A stretch of DNA of 27,029 nucleotides from a virus. Positions within the stretch are counted from its first letter, which is position 1. Each line of letters starts with the position of its first letter. The stretch is taken from the IMG/VR virus record IMGVR_UViG_3300006192_000033, positions 1-27,029 of that record. One strand, 5' to 3'. The translations under genes were made by a program, and so were the position numbers. Of the stretch, positions 5,481 through 12,898 are shown one piece after another. The notes under the pieces are model-generated. The model worked only from the letters and a program-made list of their open reading frames with translations, did no database searches and had not been told where the DNA came from.

Positions 5481-7870
5481 GACAGGATATCGAAGCCAGC
5501 GTTATCGGCGGCCTGCTGATTGGCGGCCTGACACCGGCAGCCAGTGAAGTTCTCGCAACCGTACCGCCAGAAGCATTTTCCATCCCGCTATACCAGACAG
5601 CCTATCGCGTCATCCAGAAACAAGCCGCAGTGCGAAACCTGATTGATGGCCTGATGGTTGCCGAGGAATGCGGTGACGGGCATTTCGCGGACATCATGGA
5701 GACCGCTAAATCCTGCCCGAGCGCCGCTAACCTGAAAGGCTACGCCGGGATGGTAACGGACTCCTACGAGCGTCGCCTGGTATTGCAACTGTTGGACGAA
5801 ATGCGCGGGCCTATCAGCAACGGAACGCTGGACCAGTCATCGCAGGCAATGGACGAGCTGACAAAGCGTCTGAGCGTCATCAGGAAGCCTAAGCATGAGA
5901 TTCAGCCAGTACGCCTTGGCGACCTGCTGACGGACTACACCGACACCCTGGAGAAGCGCCTGACCAACGGCGAAGAATCCGACACGATGAAGACCGGCAT
6001 TGACGACCTGGACGCCATCACCGGAGGAATGAACGCCGAAGACCTGGTGATTATCGCCGCCCGGCCTGGTATGGGTAAAGCAATGGCACTGAATGAAGGG
6101 ATTTTGCTTGCAGATGGCATTTGGACAACTCACGGTGAAATCAAAATTGGCGATCGCATCGCGTCAATAGATGGGGCTCCTTCTGAGGTAATAGGAGTGT
6201 TCCCGCAAGGAAAGAAATTCACCTACTTAGTTACCTTTGAAGATGGACGCAGCGTGAAATGTGCCGACAACCACTTATGGGAAATTTCATCATCAAAATT
6301 TACGGGTAAACGTGTTGTTGATACTGATGCTCTTGCTGGGATGCTACAAAAAACACGCTATCAGGGAAGAATAAGAGTTCCAGCAGTTACCGGAGACTTT
6401 GGTGGGAATATACCCCTTGATGGTTGGGTTATAGGGGCTCTCCTTGGTGATGGCTCGTTGATAAATGGCGTCAAATTCACCAACTCAGAAGAATACGTCC
6501 TGAACCGCATGACCCATGCAATTGCACCACTACGACTGGTTAAGGTAGGAGAAAATGATTATCTGATCAGCAATCAAAAAGGGCAAAAGAACCCATTATT
6601 GGACAAACTGCGTGGTCTTGGGTTAATTGGGAAAGGAGCTTCCGAGAAGGAAATCCCAGCAGAAATATTTAGTGCTAATAAAGAAATACGTACCGGTGTT
6701 TTAACTGGCCTTCTTGAAACCGACGGTTGGATAGAGAAGTTTGGATGCATCCGCTTTAGTTCATCCAGCCAGAAATTAGCTAAAGGATTAATAAAGCTTG
6801 TTAGATCTCTGGGTGGAACCGCAAAAGAATCCAGCAGGACGGGAATAGTTTACACGTACAAAGGAGAAAAGCTTAAAGGGCTTGATGCGTATATGGTCAG
6901 CATGAAGTTGCCTTCATCTGTAATAGAGCAAATTCACTCACCACGTTTACGCAAAAACCTTGGCATTAACAGGCTTGGCGACCTTGGTGTGGGAATCAAA
7001 TCGGTGGAAGCGGTTGAGCCAGAAGAATGTCTCTGCATTATGGTGAGTCATCCTAGCCATCTCTATGTGACAACGGATTACATCGTTACGCACAATACGG
7101 AACTGGCGCTGAAAATTGCTGAGGGCGTTGCGAGCCGGATGATACCCGGCAGTAACACGAGGCGCGGTGTGCTGATTTTCAGCATGGAGATGAGCAAACT
7201 TCAGATTGCCGAGCGAAGCATTGCCGGGGCCGGGAACATGTCGGTTAGCGTACTACGTAACCCGGCGCGCATGGACGATGAAGGCTGGGCCAGGGTATCG
7301 AATGGCATTGCCCGGTTGCAGGACCTGGATGTCTGGCTGGTTGATGCGTCAAAGCTGACTGTCGAGCAGATCCGCGCGGTGGCAGAACGGCACAAGCAGT
7401 CGCATCCGCAACTGTCGCTAATCATGGTCGATTACCTGGGCCTGATTGAGAAACCGAAAGCCGATCGCAATGACCTGGCTATCGCGCATATCTCTGGCAG
7501 CCTAAAGGGAATGGCGAAAGACCTAAAAACCCCGGTCATCTCACTGAGCCAGCTATCACGCGAAGTTGAGAAACGACCCAACAAACGCCCCACCAACGGA
7601 GACCTTCGCGACTCTGGCAGCATCGAGCAGGACGCCGACTCAATCATCATGCTCTACCGCGAGGCGGTGTATGACGAGAACAGCCTGGCGGCAAAATTCG
7701 CAGAAATCATCGTGACTAAAAACCGTTTCGGCTCGCTGGGTACCGTTTATCAGCGCTTCGTTAATGGTCACTTTATGGATTGCGATCAGGATGAGGCGAG
7801 GGGGATTTGCACATCTACAGGTCATCAGCCAGCGAAGGGCAAGCGGTATTCAAAAGGTGCAGACGTATGA
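5477..7870 (+). CDS. Replicative DNA helicase (DnaB/P22 gp12-type) containing an intein
   Basis: 797 residues; removing residues 202-540 leaves 458, the usual size of P22 gp12-type helicases. Residues 1-135 are the DnaB N-terminal domain ([11 protein letters not shown]...[13 protein letters not shown]). The RecA-like motor has Walker A GMGK-T split by the intein (K201/T541), Walker B-type [10 protein letters not shown] (about 652-661), [11 protein letters not shown], and an arginine-finger/DnaB C-terminal block ([18 protein letters not shown]). It unwinds DNA ahead of the replisome, and with its own helicase the phage may not need a DnaB loader of the lambda P type. It needs splicing to restore the ATP site. 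Its start overlaps the O stop and its stop overlaps the next start, both as ATGA. The coding outside the intein is visibly more GC-rich than inside. Confidence 0.95.
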   Translation: MRQDIEASVIGGLLIGGLTPAASEVLATVPPEAFSIPLYQTAYRVIQKQAAVRNLIDGLMVAEECGDGHFADIMETAKSCPSAANLKGYAGMVTDSYERRLVLQLLDEMRGPISNGTLDQSSQAMDELTKRLSVIRKPKHEIQPVRLGDLLTDYTDTLEKRLTNGEESDTMKTGIDDLDAITGGMNAEDLVIIAARPGMGKAMALNEGILLADGIWTTHGEIKIGDRIASIDGAPSEVIGVFPQGKKFTYLVTFEDGRSVKCADNHLWEISSSKFTGKRVVDTDALAGMLQKTRYQGRIRVPAVTGDFGGNIPLDGWVIGALLGDGSLINGVKFTNSEEYVLNRMTHAIAPLRLVKVGENDYLISNQKGQKNPLLDKLRGLGLIGKGASEKEIPAEIFSANKEIRTGVLTGLLETDGWIEKFGCIRFSSSSQKLAKGLIKLVRSLGGTAKESSRTGIVYTYKGEKLKGLDAYMVSMKLPSSVIEQIHSPRLRKNLGINRLGDLGVGIKSVEAVEPEECLCIMVSHPSHLYVTTDYIVTHNTELALKIAEGVASRMIPGSNTRRGVLIFSMEMSKLQIAERSIAGAGNMSVSVLRNPARMDDEGWARVSNGIARLQDLDVWLVDASKLTVEQIRAVAERHKQSHPQLSLIMVDYLGLIEKPKADRNDLAIAHISGSLKGMAKDLKTPVISLSQLSREVEKRPNKRPTNGDLRDSGSIEQDADSIIMLYREAVYDENSLAAKFAEIIVTKNRFGSLGTVYQRFVNGHFMDCDQDEARGICTSTGHQPAKGKRYSKGADV
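6080..7096 (+). mobile_element. Intein with LAGLIDADG homing endonuclease, class 3 (W-C-T) signature
   Basis: 339-residue insertion A202-N540 in the helicase, between Lys and Thr of Walker A. Block A begins [13 protein letters not shown], with Ala at position 1 rather than Cys/Ser. Block B has H266 and W268 (NHLW). Block F has C520 at the position normally Asp (ECLCIMV). Block G is VTHN with T538, H539, N540, and the +1 residue is T541. Ala1 with Trp B:12, Cys F:4 and Thr G:5 is the defining set of class 3 inteins, in which the block F Cys starts splicing. The endonuclease has two LAGLIDADG-type motifs, GALLGDGSL (320-328) and [11 protein letters not shown] (409-419), both with acidic residues. 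The frame is open throughout, so splicing is probably active. Related inteins in enteric phage helicase genes have been catalogued, as I recall. Confidence 0.93.
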
Positions 7871-8157
7871 AAAAGCAAGTGCTTTTACTTCTCACCAACC
7901 CACGATTCGCAGCGGTGCTCGATACCTGCCTGGAAGAGCAGGAGCTTATCGAAAACTTCGAGCGGCTTTATGGTGTAACACGCCCCCCGGTTCGCAGAAC
8001 GCCGATTGAGGCGATGGTAGACGAAGTAACTGGCTTCCGGCCATCGCAATGGGAAGAGTTCTTCAGGGCTTTCATCCCATTCGTTTACGACTGTATCTGG
8101 CTTCGCTGTAAAGAGCTTCACGACGATAAATCGTGGTGCGGCCGCCCTGTTCAATAA
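7867..8157 (+). CDS. Unrecognised delayed-early protein
   Basis: 96 residues, [20 protein letters not shown]..., with no cysteine cluster or membrane helix beyond a short hydrophobic N terminus (VLLLL) that is too short to span a membrane. Helical, with a Trp-rich C-terminal half ([22 protein letters not shown]). The start is fixed by an ATGA overlap with the helicase stop. Located where lambda carries the start of its nin region. No function can be given. Confidence 0.75.
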   Translation: MKKQVLLLLTNPRFAAVLDTCLEEQELIENFERLYGVTRPPVRRTPIEAMVDEVTGFRPSQWEEFFRAFIPFVYDCIWLRCKELHDDKSWCGRPVQ

Positions 8158-8178
8158 ATTACCGAGAGAGATAAGACG

Positions 8179-8424
8179 ATGGCAATTGGAATTACACAAC
8201 TCATGAATGCGATTGGCGATGACCGCATCAACTTTCAGATGCTTGATAGCTGCATGACAGGCATTCGCTCATCCACGAAGCACGCAACAATCACCTTCAA
8301 GACCGATGCCCTTAACGCAACAGACGTGGCGACAGGAGGTGGAAAGGTTGGCTTTATCGTTTGGGTTGACCGCGACGTACTTAGCGATGAAATGAAAACT
8401 CTGCGCGGAGGGAATCAATCGTGA
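8179..8424 (+). CDS. Unrecognised nin-region protein
   Basis: 81 residues, MAIGITQLMNAIGDDRINFQ..., mixed alpha/beta with a Gly-rich turn (VATGGGKVGFIVWVDRD) near the end. A GAGAG ribosome site lies upstream of the ATG, and its end overlaps the following GTG start as GTGA. I recall similar proteins in nin regions of lambdoid phages but no assigned function. Confidence 0.7.
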   Translation: MAIGITQLMNAIGDDRINFQMLDSCMTGIRSSTKHATITFKTDALNATDVATGGGKVGFIVWVDRDVLSDEMKTLRGGNQS

Positions 8425-8807
8425 AAGTTAAAACAGCAGAGCTGAGCGGAAAGGCTTTGGATTGGGCGACGGGCCGCGCTATTGGCGCTAACGTTGGCAT
8501 AACCATCGGTGGTTTGGTTAAAGAGATTACTTCGCATAACCCCATTGATATGAGTTTGTGGCAACCGACTAACGACTGGTCTATTTGTGGGCCGCTGATT
8601 GAGAAGCTAAAAATCAGTTGCTATGCGTCCGTCGACCCTGAGAGTAGCAAGGTCTATCACTGGGTAGCAGTGAATGAGAAAGTGCCATATGACAAGCGCC
8701 GAGGGTATACCGCAAGTGAGCCGAAAATCGCCATCTGTCGCGCTGTAGTGGCCTCAAAGCTTGGCGATGAGGTAGACATTCCCGATGAGCTGATGGAGAG
8801 CAAGTGA
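8421..8807 (+). CDS. NinX-type protein (DUF2591 family)
   Basis: 128 residues. Features of the DUF2591 phage family: KVKTAELSGKALDWATGRAIG at the N terminus (residues 2-22, within the first 25), W-(Q)-P-T-x-DWS-x-x-GPLIEK in the middle (about 47-65), and a C-terminal CRA-V-VASKLGDEVD-(I/V)-P-(D/E)-EL. It is common in nin regions; the biochemical role is unknown. It starts with GTG overlapping the previous stop. Confidence 0.85.
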   Translation: MKVKTAELSGKALDWATGRAIGANVGITIGGLVKEITSHNPIDMSLWQPTNDWSICGPLIEKLKISCYASVDPESSKVYHWVAVNEKVPYDKRRGYTASEPKIAICRAVVASKLGDEVDIPDELMESK

Positions 8808-9268
8808 TGAAAATATCAGACCGAGATTTTCTTTCTGCAATCTGGAAAGGCGTTGTTAGCCGGTTGCCTTACACGTCGACGTATAATTACTTTGGTAATC
8901 AGCGTGGGCTTACCCCTAACGATAAGTTTTATATGCGGTACGCAACCCATGTGTGCACGGCATTCAGGAGCAATTTTATCAACTTCCCCATCGGCAATAA
9001 CCAATCAATGCGCCGTATTCACAAGCTGATTGAGCGTGGAGTACTGGGGGCTGACCAACACCGAAAGGGTAGCGCATTCCACTTCTGGCTTCCTGATAAC
9101 TTAAACCAGCGCGCATTCTCCCGAACCATAGAATTGCTCACTGAAAAAGGGTTCACGGAAAAACCACGTGACGCCACCGGCTTTAATGAAGTAGCCAAAG
9201 AAATATCGGCAACTCTCTTGGCAGAGTTTGGCGAGTACCCGCATGAGCTGATGGAGGTGGGAGAGTGA
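8807..9268 (+). CDS. Unrecognised nin-region protein
   Basis: 153 residues, MKISDRDFLSAIWKGVVSR.... A central helical part contains NQSMRRIHKLIERGVLG followed by a basic turn and FHFWLPD, which could be a winged-helix-like fold, so a DNA-binding role is possible but unproven. The ATG at 8807 overlaps the previous stop (TGATG) after GGAGAGC; a GTG one codon earlier is an alternative. The region is somewhat AT-richer than the helicase. Confidence 0.7.
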   Translation: MKISDRDFLSAIWKGVVSRLPYTSTYNYFGNQRGLTPNDKFYMRYATHVCTAFRSNFINFPIGNNQSMRRIHKLIERGVLGADQHRKGSAFHFWLPDNLNQRAFSRTIELLTEKGFTEKPRDATGFNEVAKEISATLLAEFGEYPHELMEVGE

Positions 9269-9501
9269 GAGAGGCGAATGATGTATTGGACATGGAGTTA
9301 ATTAACTCCCTTCCGCAACCTTTTATGGCTATTGAGCACAACGAAAAATGGCAATGGCCCATACATGATGTTGATGTTCAGACAGGATGCATGCGGATTG
9401 ATGTTTGTGGGTTACTTCAACCATGTCACCTGCTTGATTATAAATTCATTGAAGATTCTGATGGCAAAAGACACGAGCCAGAAAGTTTCTATTTCGATTA
9501 G
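9265..9501 (+). CDS. Small unrecognised protein
   Basis: 78 residues starting with GTG at 9265, well placed after GGAGGTGG and overlapping the previous stop (GTGA). An internal ATG at 9292 is a possible shorter start. Acidic, with repeated D/V alternation (IHDVDVQTGCMRIDVCG) suggesting beta strands. No family recognised. Confidence 0.65.
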   Translation: MREANDVLDMELINSLPQPFMAIEHNEKWQWPIHDVDVQTGCMRIDVCGLLQPCHLLDYKFIEDSDGKRHEPESFYFD

Positions 9502-9527
9502 CAGCCTGCTGGCATGTGGAGGGGAAT

Positions 9528-9722
9528 ATGAGTAATGCAAAAAGTATGACGGTCTTGGTGCAATACCTGGGGCATGTGATTCATGCCGGTGGCAGCGTCA
9601 CTTATCGCACTGTAGACATCGAATTAACTGACGAGCAGGTGAAGGCATTGGAGTTAAAGGTTGACGAAGAATACGGGCCTGTCGCCATCCGCGCCGCTGG
9701 ACTTCGCGTTAAGGAGGGGTGA
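9528..9722 (+). CDS. Small unrecognised protein
   Basis: 64 residues, MSNAKSMTVLVQYLGHVIHAG.... It reads as a beta-rich small fold with an acidic helix (LTDEQVKALELKVDEEYG). The ATG at 9528 is chosen over an upstream in-frame start at 9516 because AGGGGA precedes it. It ends 1 bp before the Lar-like gene. Function unknown. Confidence 0.65.
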   Translation: MSNAKSMTVLVQYLGHVIHAGGSVTYRTVDIELTDEQVKALELKVDEEYGPVAIRAAGLRVKEG

Positions 9723-9723
9723 G

Positions 9724-9972
9724 ATGAGCGAACTCAAAAATTGCCCGTTTTGCGATTCAAAAGTGAAGTGGTGTGGTGAAGACGAGCTGGACCCGGAAGA
9801 TAATCATCTCTGTCATCACATCCGCTGCACCAACCCTAAATGCGCGGCTGACTTCGATTTCAATACCGATAACGTAGAGTTGCTTCCTGATGACACCGAC
9901 GACATGTCCGTAGAAGAGGTAATGAAATCATTCCGTGACGAATGTGCAAAGAGATTTAATAGTCGGAGATAA
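9724..9972 (+). CDS. Lar-like zinc-ribbon protein (restriction alleviation family)
   Basis: 82 residues beginning MSELKNCPFC. The four zinc ligands C7-x2-C10 and C35-x4-C40 and the opening SELK-x-CPFC are those of the Lar restriction-alleviation family. Rac-prophage Lar modulates type I restriction by favouring modification; many phage relatives are only named by likeness. The acidic C-terminal half (DDTDDMSVEEV) is extra to the zinc part. GAGGGG precedes the ATG. Confidence 0.75.
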   Translation: MSELKNCPFCDSKVKWCGEDELDPEDNHLCHHIRCTNPKCAADFDFNTDNVELLPDDTDDMSVEEVMKSFRDECAKRFNSRR

Positions 9973-10424
9973 TGATGCAATTCGACCTGGTGAAACACCC
10001 AGGCGGCACATTTACTCCAGCACATGACATAGACCTCGAAAGACTCCAGCGATTCAAAAACGGCGAGATGTACACCGCCGAAATCAAGTTATCCCGTAAT
10101 CCCGCACATCATCGAAAGGTCTTCGCCTTCTTCAACTTCTGCTTTGCTCACTGGTCAGCCGAAAGGGCCGGACTAGAGCATATGGACGAGGTTAGCCAGT
10201 TCGATCGCTTCCGCAAGGACTTAACCATCCTCGCTGGATTCTACGAGCAGACGATGCGGCTTAACGGTGAAATCAGGACGGAGGCGCAAAGCCTCGCATT
10301 TGCAAACATGGACCAGGAGAGTTTCGAGCGTTGTTATTCCGCGCTGATAAACGCCGCCATAAAGCACGTGTTCGGGCGCACGAGAGACCCGAACATCCTC
10401 AATCAACTACAGAGCTTCTTCTGA
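9972..10424 (+). CDS. DUF1367-family phage protein
   Basis: 150 residues (or 149 from the second ATG). The opening MQFDLVKHPGGTFTPA and the RNP-x-HHRKVFAF-FNFCFAHW block fit the DUF1367 family of lambdoid nin regions. The C-terminal part is helical (MDQESFERCYSALINAAIKHVFGR). It starts in a TAATG overlap with the Lar-like gene. The position is that of lambda NinB, a recombination mediator, but I see no firm likeness to NinB. Confidence 0.8.
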   Translation: MMQFDLVKHPGGTFTPAHDIDLERLQRFKNGEMYTAEIKLSRNPAHHRKVFAFFNFCFAHWSAERAGLEHMDEVSQFDRFRKDLTILAGFYEQTMRLNGEIRTEAQSLAFANMDQESFERCYSALINAAIKHVFGRTRDPNILNQLQSFF

Positions 10425-10431
10425 GGTGCGC

Positions 10432-10611
10432 ATGACCCGACGAAGTCCCATAGAGCGAATATGTGAGCACATGATTTTCCGCGTCACCCACAGCAAGAAA
10501 CGCAAGCCAGAAATACCGCCATCCCAAATATTAACTTTCAACTACACGTCTCACCTGGCGGATACCCGCTGGCTGCGTGAGCGTGCGCGGAGGAAGCATG
10601 TTGACCCCTGA
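10432..10611 (+). CDS. ninE: NinE family protein
   Basis: 59 residues, strongly basic. It matches NinE as I recall it: R-R-S-x-x-x-x-I-C-E at the start, KKRKP-x-IP, and the ending FNYT-(A/S)-HL-x-D-x-RWLR-x-RAR. The function of NinE is not established. The ATG at 10432 follows GAGG; its 3' end overlaps ninF by 14 bp. Confidence 0.85.
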   Translation: MTRRSPIERICEHMIFRVTHSKKRKPEIPPSQILTFNYTSHLADTRWLRERARRKHVDP

Positions 10612-10774
10612 ATCTATCCAACAATACCAGGCAGAGAGCAATCACCGAGCCGGTCACTGCGCACACTGCAATACACCTCTGCACCCATTTGAAACCCACA
10701 TATGCGAGCCATGTGCAATCAACCTGTGCGGCGACCCCAATAGCGAGATGAGAGAGGATGAAGACGATGGCTAG
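10598..10774 (+). CDS. ninF: NinF family zinc-ribbon protein
   Basis: 58 residues. Two CxxC pairs (CAHC and CEPC) with P-L-x-x-x-E-T-H-x-C between them and an acidic tail DPNSEMREDEDDG match NinF of lambdoid phages from memory. Small zinc-binding protein of unknown role. The ATG at 10598 follows GGAGGAAGC within the end of ninE. An in-frame start at 10577 lacks this site. Confidence 0.85.
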   Translation: MLTPESIQQYQAESNHRAGHCAHCNTPLHPFETHICEPCAINLCGDPNSEMREDEDDG

Positions 10775-10991
10775 TAAACACCGGCACTTTTTCACCCAAA
10801 AGGAAACGGAATACATTCTGCGCAATGCAGGCAAAGTTCCAGCCTGCGTAATGGCGCAACTCATGAAGAGGAATATCGAGGCGGTTCGTGTACACGCTTC
10901 GCGTCATGGCATCAGTCTTCGGGTGCCGAAGGAAATAATGGATAAGCACTGGAGGGAATATGCGAGAGGCTCGAAAACAGCCGAAGCCTAA
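10767..10991 (+). CDS. Probable helix-turn-helix protein
   Basis: 74 residues, MASKHRHFFTQKETEYILRNAG.... The pattern F(T)-x-x-E-x-x-Y-I followed by (A)-x-L-M-K-R-N-I-E-A-V-R-V-H-A-S-R-H-G-I is that of a SANT/MerR-like small trihelical DNA-binding motif (residues 9-53), suggesting a small regulator. The ATG at 10767 overlaps the ninF stop; an ATG at 10758 is an alternative. It overlaps NinG by 32 bp. Confidence 0.7.
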   Translation: MASKHRHFFTQKETEYILRNAGKVPACVMAQLMKRNIEAVRVHASRHGISLRVPKEIMDKHWREYARGSKTAEA

Positions 10992-11544
10992 GACCTGTAA
11001 ATGCTGTAAAGCCAAATTTATCCCAGAACGTCCACTCCAGTTTGTTTGCTCCCCGACTTGCGCCTACCAATACCAAAAACGACAGAAAGAGAAGCAGATT
11101 AAGAAATCTGAGGCTGAGTCTCGTCGTGAATGGAGAGAGCGGAAGGCGAAGCTAAAACCGCTAGCGCATTGGGAAGACCTGACGCAGAGGGTGGTTAACG
11201 ATTTCATCCGTGAGCGCGACAGGGATTTGCCGTGCATCAGCTGCGGAACGTGGTCAACGGTTCAATGGGAGGCCGGGCATTACAGGTCAAGAGGTGCGGC
11301 ATCACACCTAAGGTTCAACGAAGACAACATCCACAAACAGTGTCATCGGTGCAATGACGAGCTATCCAGCAACGCCATTCCGTACCGTGCAGCACTCATA
11401 GCCAAAATCGGCGCAGAACGCGTTGAGATGCTCGAAAACAACAATACCCCCCATCGATATACCCGCGAGGAACTGGACGCGATTAGAGCGCGTTACAGAG
11501 CACTTTTACGCGAGTTAATCAAAAGCAGGAGTGAGGCAGCATGA
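10960..11544 (+). CDS. ninG: NinG (Rap) recombination nuclease
   Basis: 194 residues, close to lambda NinG/Rap. The N-terminal zinc site is C13-x2-C16 and C30-x3-C34; a basic coil follows (35-70). The core RERDRDLPCISCGT (C92-x2-C95), W-x-AGHYR with H107, LRFNEDNIHKQC-x-x-C (C128, C131) and PYR-x-x-LI-x-(K/R)-IG is shared with lambda. The C terminus SRSEAA is identical. Rap is a structure-specific endonuclease that cuts Holliday junctions and D-loops during Red recombination. GGAGGG precedes the ATG. Confidence 0.95.
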   Translation: MREARKQPKPKTCKCCKAKFIPERPLQFVCSPTCAYQYQKRQKEKQIKKSEAESRREWRERKAKLKPLAHWEDLTQRVVNDFIRERDRDLPCISCGTWSTVQWEAGHYRSRGAASHLRFNEDNIHKQCHRCNDELSSNAIPYRAALIAKIGAERVEMLENNNTPHRYTREELDAIRARYRALLRELIKSRSEAA

Positions 11545-11720
11545 CAACACAAAACACGCTGGCGCTACTCAACATGTATCTAGAGCGCCATGTGCATGCA
11601 GTGAGAACACCATCCGGCGTTGTATTCATGGGCGTCAGGAATCTTCGTGACGACGAGCTGAAGACGCTACGGGAAATTCCACAAACTGAGATTGAAGCGG
11701 CAATGAGGTGGCAGAAATGA
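11541..11720 (+). CDS. Small unrecognised protein
   Basis: 59 residues beginning MTTQNTLALLNMYLERH and ending EIEAAMRWQK. The start is fixed by an ATGA overlap with the ninG stop, and the stop overlaps the next start in the same way. This tight coupling on both sides supports it as a real gene. No family recognised. Confidence 0.7.
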   Translation: MTTQNTLALLNMYLERHVHAVRTPSGVVFMGVRNLRDDELKTLREIPQTEIEAAMRWQK

Positions 11721-11953
11721 GCACTATCACACCAATCACCAACCCAACACCGACAGCCATTCCCAATAACTTCCCACGGGCAACGGCTGGCTCTTCATTC
11801 TTTCATGAACAGCGCAATGCCGATATGCAGATGAAAAAGCAACTTGAGCTGTCTGTCGAGGACTCAAAGAAAACAACCGCTCGGTTAGAGCACATGCTCA
11901 ACGAGGTCAACGAGCGGTTGGGATTGAATAAGCCAGATGGAGATGCAGCCTAA
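11717..11953 (+). CDS. Small unrecognised protein upstream of Q
   Basis: 78 residues. Residues 1-30 are low-complexity, Thr/Pro/Asn-rich (MSTITPITNPTPTAIPNN); residues 38-70 form a charged amphipathic helix probably able to coil (MKKQLELSVEDSKKTTARLEHMLNEV). The ATG at 11717 follows GAGGTGG. It ends in a TAATG overlap with Q. Confidence 0.7.
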   Translation: MSTITPITNPTPTAIPNNFPRATAGSSFFHEQRNADMQMKKQLELSVEDSKKTTARLEHMLNEVNERLGLNKPDGDAA

Positions 11954-12441
11954 TGAGCATACATGAACTGAAACTCACCAATGAGCAGCATGAGTGGCTC
12001 AATAGCTGGCTGGAATTGTGGGGCGCATGGGTTTACTCCGGGAGACTGGAAAAGCGCATGAGCAGCATGATTTACCAGTGGATGGAAAGCGTAGAGCCAA
12101 GTAAAAACCCGACTCGCCCAATGTGCAATGATGATGATGGAATGTTGATTTCTCAGGTCGTCGATTCCGTCATGCAGATTGACAAGAAAGCCTTCGGTAT
12201 TCTGCTCAGCTACTACGCTCACGGCTCATCTAAATACTCAATATCATCCTACTACCACAAGACCGCAAGTCCTCGCAAAATGGTAGGGAGGGGCGGTGAA
12301 AGAATTAGGCGGCCATCCCTCATTACCTGTCGCCGGGAAGTGGATGAAATCCTGTCAGCCACAATGTACTTTCTGTATCAACCAATGGTAAATGCGTTTA
12401 ACAACCGCAAACGTGTCGATAAAGTTAAGCATGTTGCTTAG
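11953..12441 (+). CDS. Q: Q-type late antitermination protein (DUF1133-like)
   Basis: 162 residues. The order W-x-x-LWGAWVYSGRLEK ... M-C-(N)-DDDGMLISQVVDSVM ... KKAF-x-I-L-x-S-Y-Y-x-x-G-x-S ... PRKM-x-x-RGG-x-R-I-R-R-PS-x-x-T-CRREV fits the DUF1133 group of phage late antitermination proteins as I recall. Q acts on RNA polymerase paused just after the late promoter and lets it pass the leader terminator. It is the last gene before the late promoter and terminator at 12448-12528, exactly where Q belongs. Not related in sequence to lambda Q. Confidence 0.8.
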   Translation: MSIHELKLTNEQHEWLNSWLELWGAWVYSGRLEKRMSSMIYQWMESVEPSKNPTRPMCNDDDGMLISQVVDSVMQIDKKAFGILLSYYAHGSSKYSISSYYHKTASPRKMVGRGGERIRRPSLITCRREVDEILSATMYFLYQPMVNAFNNRKRVDKVKHVA

Positions 12442-12447
12442 AACGTG

Positions 12448-12476
12448 TTGACATCATTGAGCAAATGAGCAATCAT
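12448..12476 (+). promoter_or_regulatory. Late promoter pR' (candidate)
   Basis: Consensus -35 TTGACA (12448-12453) directly after Q; a -10 at about 12471-12476 (AATCAT, 17-bp spacer) is weak. The spacer holds a direct repeat TGAGCAA (12458-12464 and 12466-12472) that could be the Q-binding site. The following terminator supports the call. Confidence 0.55.
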
Positions 12477-12486
12477 TAACACATAA

Positions 12487-12528
12487 GCTGCCGTTCGTGA
12501 CTCTTAAGTTGCCACGGCGGCTTTTTTT
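12487..12528 (+). terminator. Late leader terminator tR'
   Basis: Stem GCTGCCG (12487-12493) / CGGCGGC (12515-12521) followed by seven T. It lies only about 40-50 nt beyond the expected late start, with no gene in between, so transcription would stop here without Q. The first tRNA starts 5 bp after the T run. Confidence 0.75.
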
Positions 12529-12532
12529 ATTT

Positions 12533-12607
12533 GCATCTGTCGTAGTTTGGTAATTACGTCTGGCTTCCACCCAGAATATGCGGGTTCGATCCCCGCCAGA
12601 TGCTCCA
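12533..12607 (+). tRNA. tRNA-Gly (anticodon TCC)
   Basis: 75 nt with encoded CCA. Acceptor GCATCTG/CAGATGC fully paired, anticodon stem TCTGG/CCAGA with loop CTTCCAC, T arm GCGGG-TTCGATC-CCCGC. The D arm is short (GTA/TAC). It reads GGA, a rare glycine codon in E. coli. Confidence 0.9.
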
Positions 12608-12613
12608 AATTCC

Positions 12614-12690
12614 GGGCCAGAAGCTCATTTGGTATGAGCGGTCCCCTCATAAGGGAATGGCAGAAGGTTCGAATCCTTTATGGCCCACCA
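12614..12690 (+). tRNA. tRNA with anticodon CAT (Met, or Ile2 reading AUA)
   Basis: 77 nt with encoded CCA. Acceptor GGGCCA/TGGCCC plus a G-A mismatch at the seventh pair, D stem GCTC/GAGC, anticodon loop CTCATAA on a TCCC/GGGA stem, T arm GAAGG-TTCGAAT-CCTTT. CAT can be elongator Met or, with lysidine, Ile; sequence alone does not decide. Confidence 0.85.
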
Positions 12691-12694
12691 ATAA

Positions 12695-12769
12695 GCCGGT
12701 CTAGTTCAGTGGCAGAACGATTGCCTTGTAAGCAATGCGTCAGAGGTTCGATTCCTTTGCCCGGCACCA
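12695..12769 (+). tRNA. tRNA-Thr (anticodon TGT)
   Basis: 75 nt with encoded CCA. Acceptor GCCGGTC/GCCCGGC with one T-C mismatch, D stem GTTC/GAAC, anticodon stem ATTGC/GCAAT with loop CTTGTAA, T arm AGAGG-TTCGATT-CCTTT. It reads ACA, a less used threonine codon in E. coli. Confidence 0.9.
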
Positions 12770-12802
12770 AATTCCATACCAGCCGCTGTACCTTTTCCCC
12801 TC

Positions 12803-12823
12803 CCCGCCTTGAGCGGGTTTTTT
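12803..12823 (+). terminator. Intrinsic terminator after the tRNA genes
   Basis: CCCGC-CTTGA-GCGGG followed by TTTTTT. It separates the tRNAs from the lysis genes; late transcripts carrying Q would read through. Confidence 0.75.
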
Positions 12824-12898
12824 ATTTCTGGATCCGGATAACCGCATCGGGATTCATCGGCTAACACAGCACTTCCGAAAACTACGGAGGTGAGAGAT

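Noticed and set aside
5846-6133. Leftward frames opposite the helicase
   Set aside because: Shadows of the GC-rich helicase coding sequence, without ribosome sites.
5477-7870. Helicase disrupted by an intron or frameshift
   Set aside because: The frame is continuous and the inserted part has intein blocks A, B, F and G and endonuclease motifs.
12547-12864. 105-codon rightward frame over the tRNA genes
   Set aside because: Its whole length is three clear tRNAs plus a terminator.
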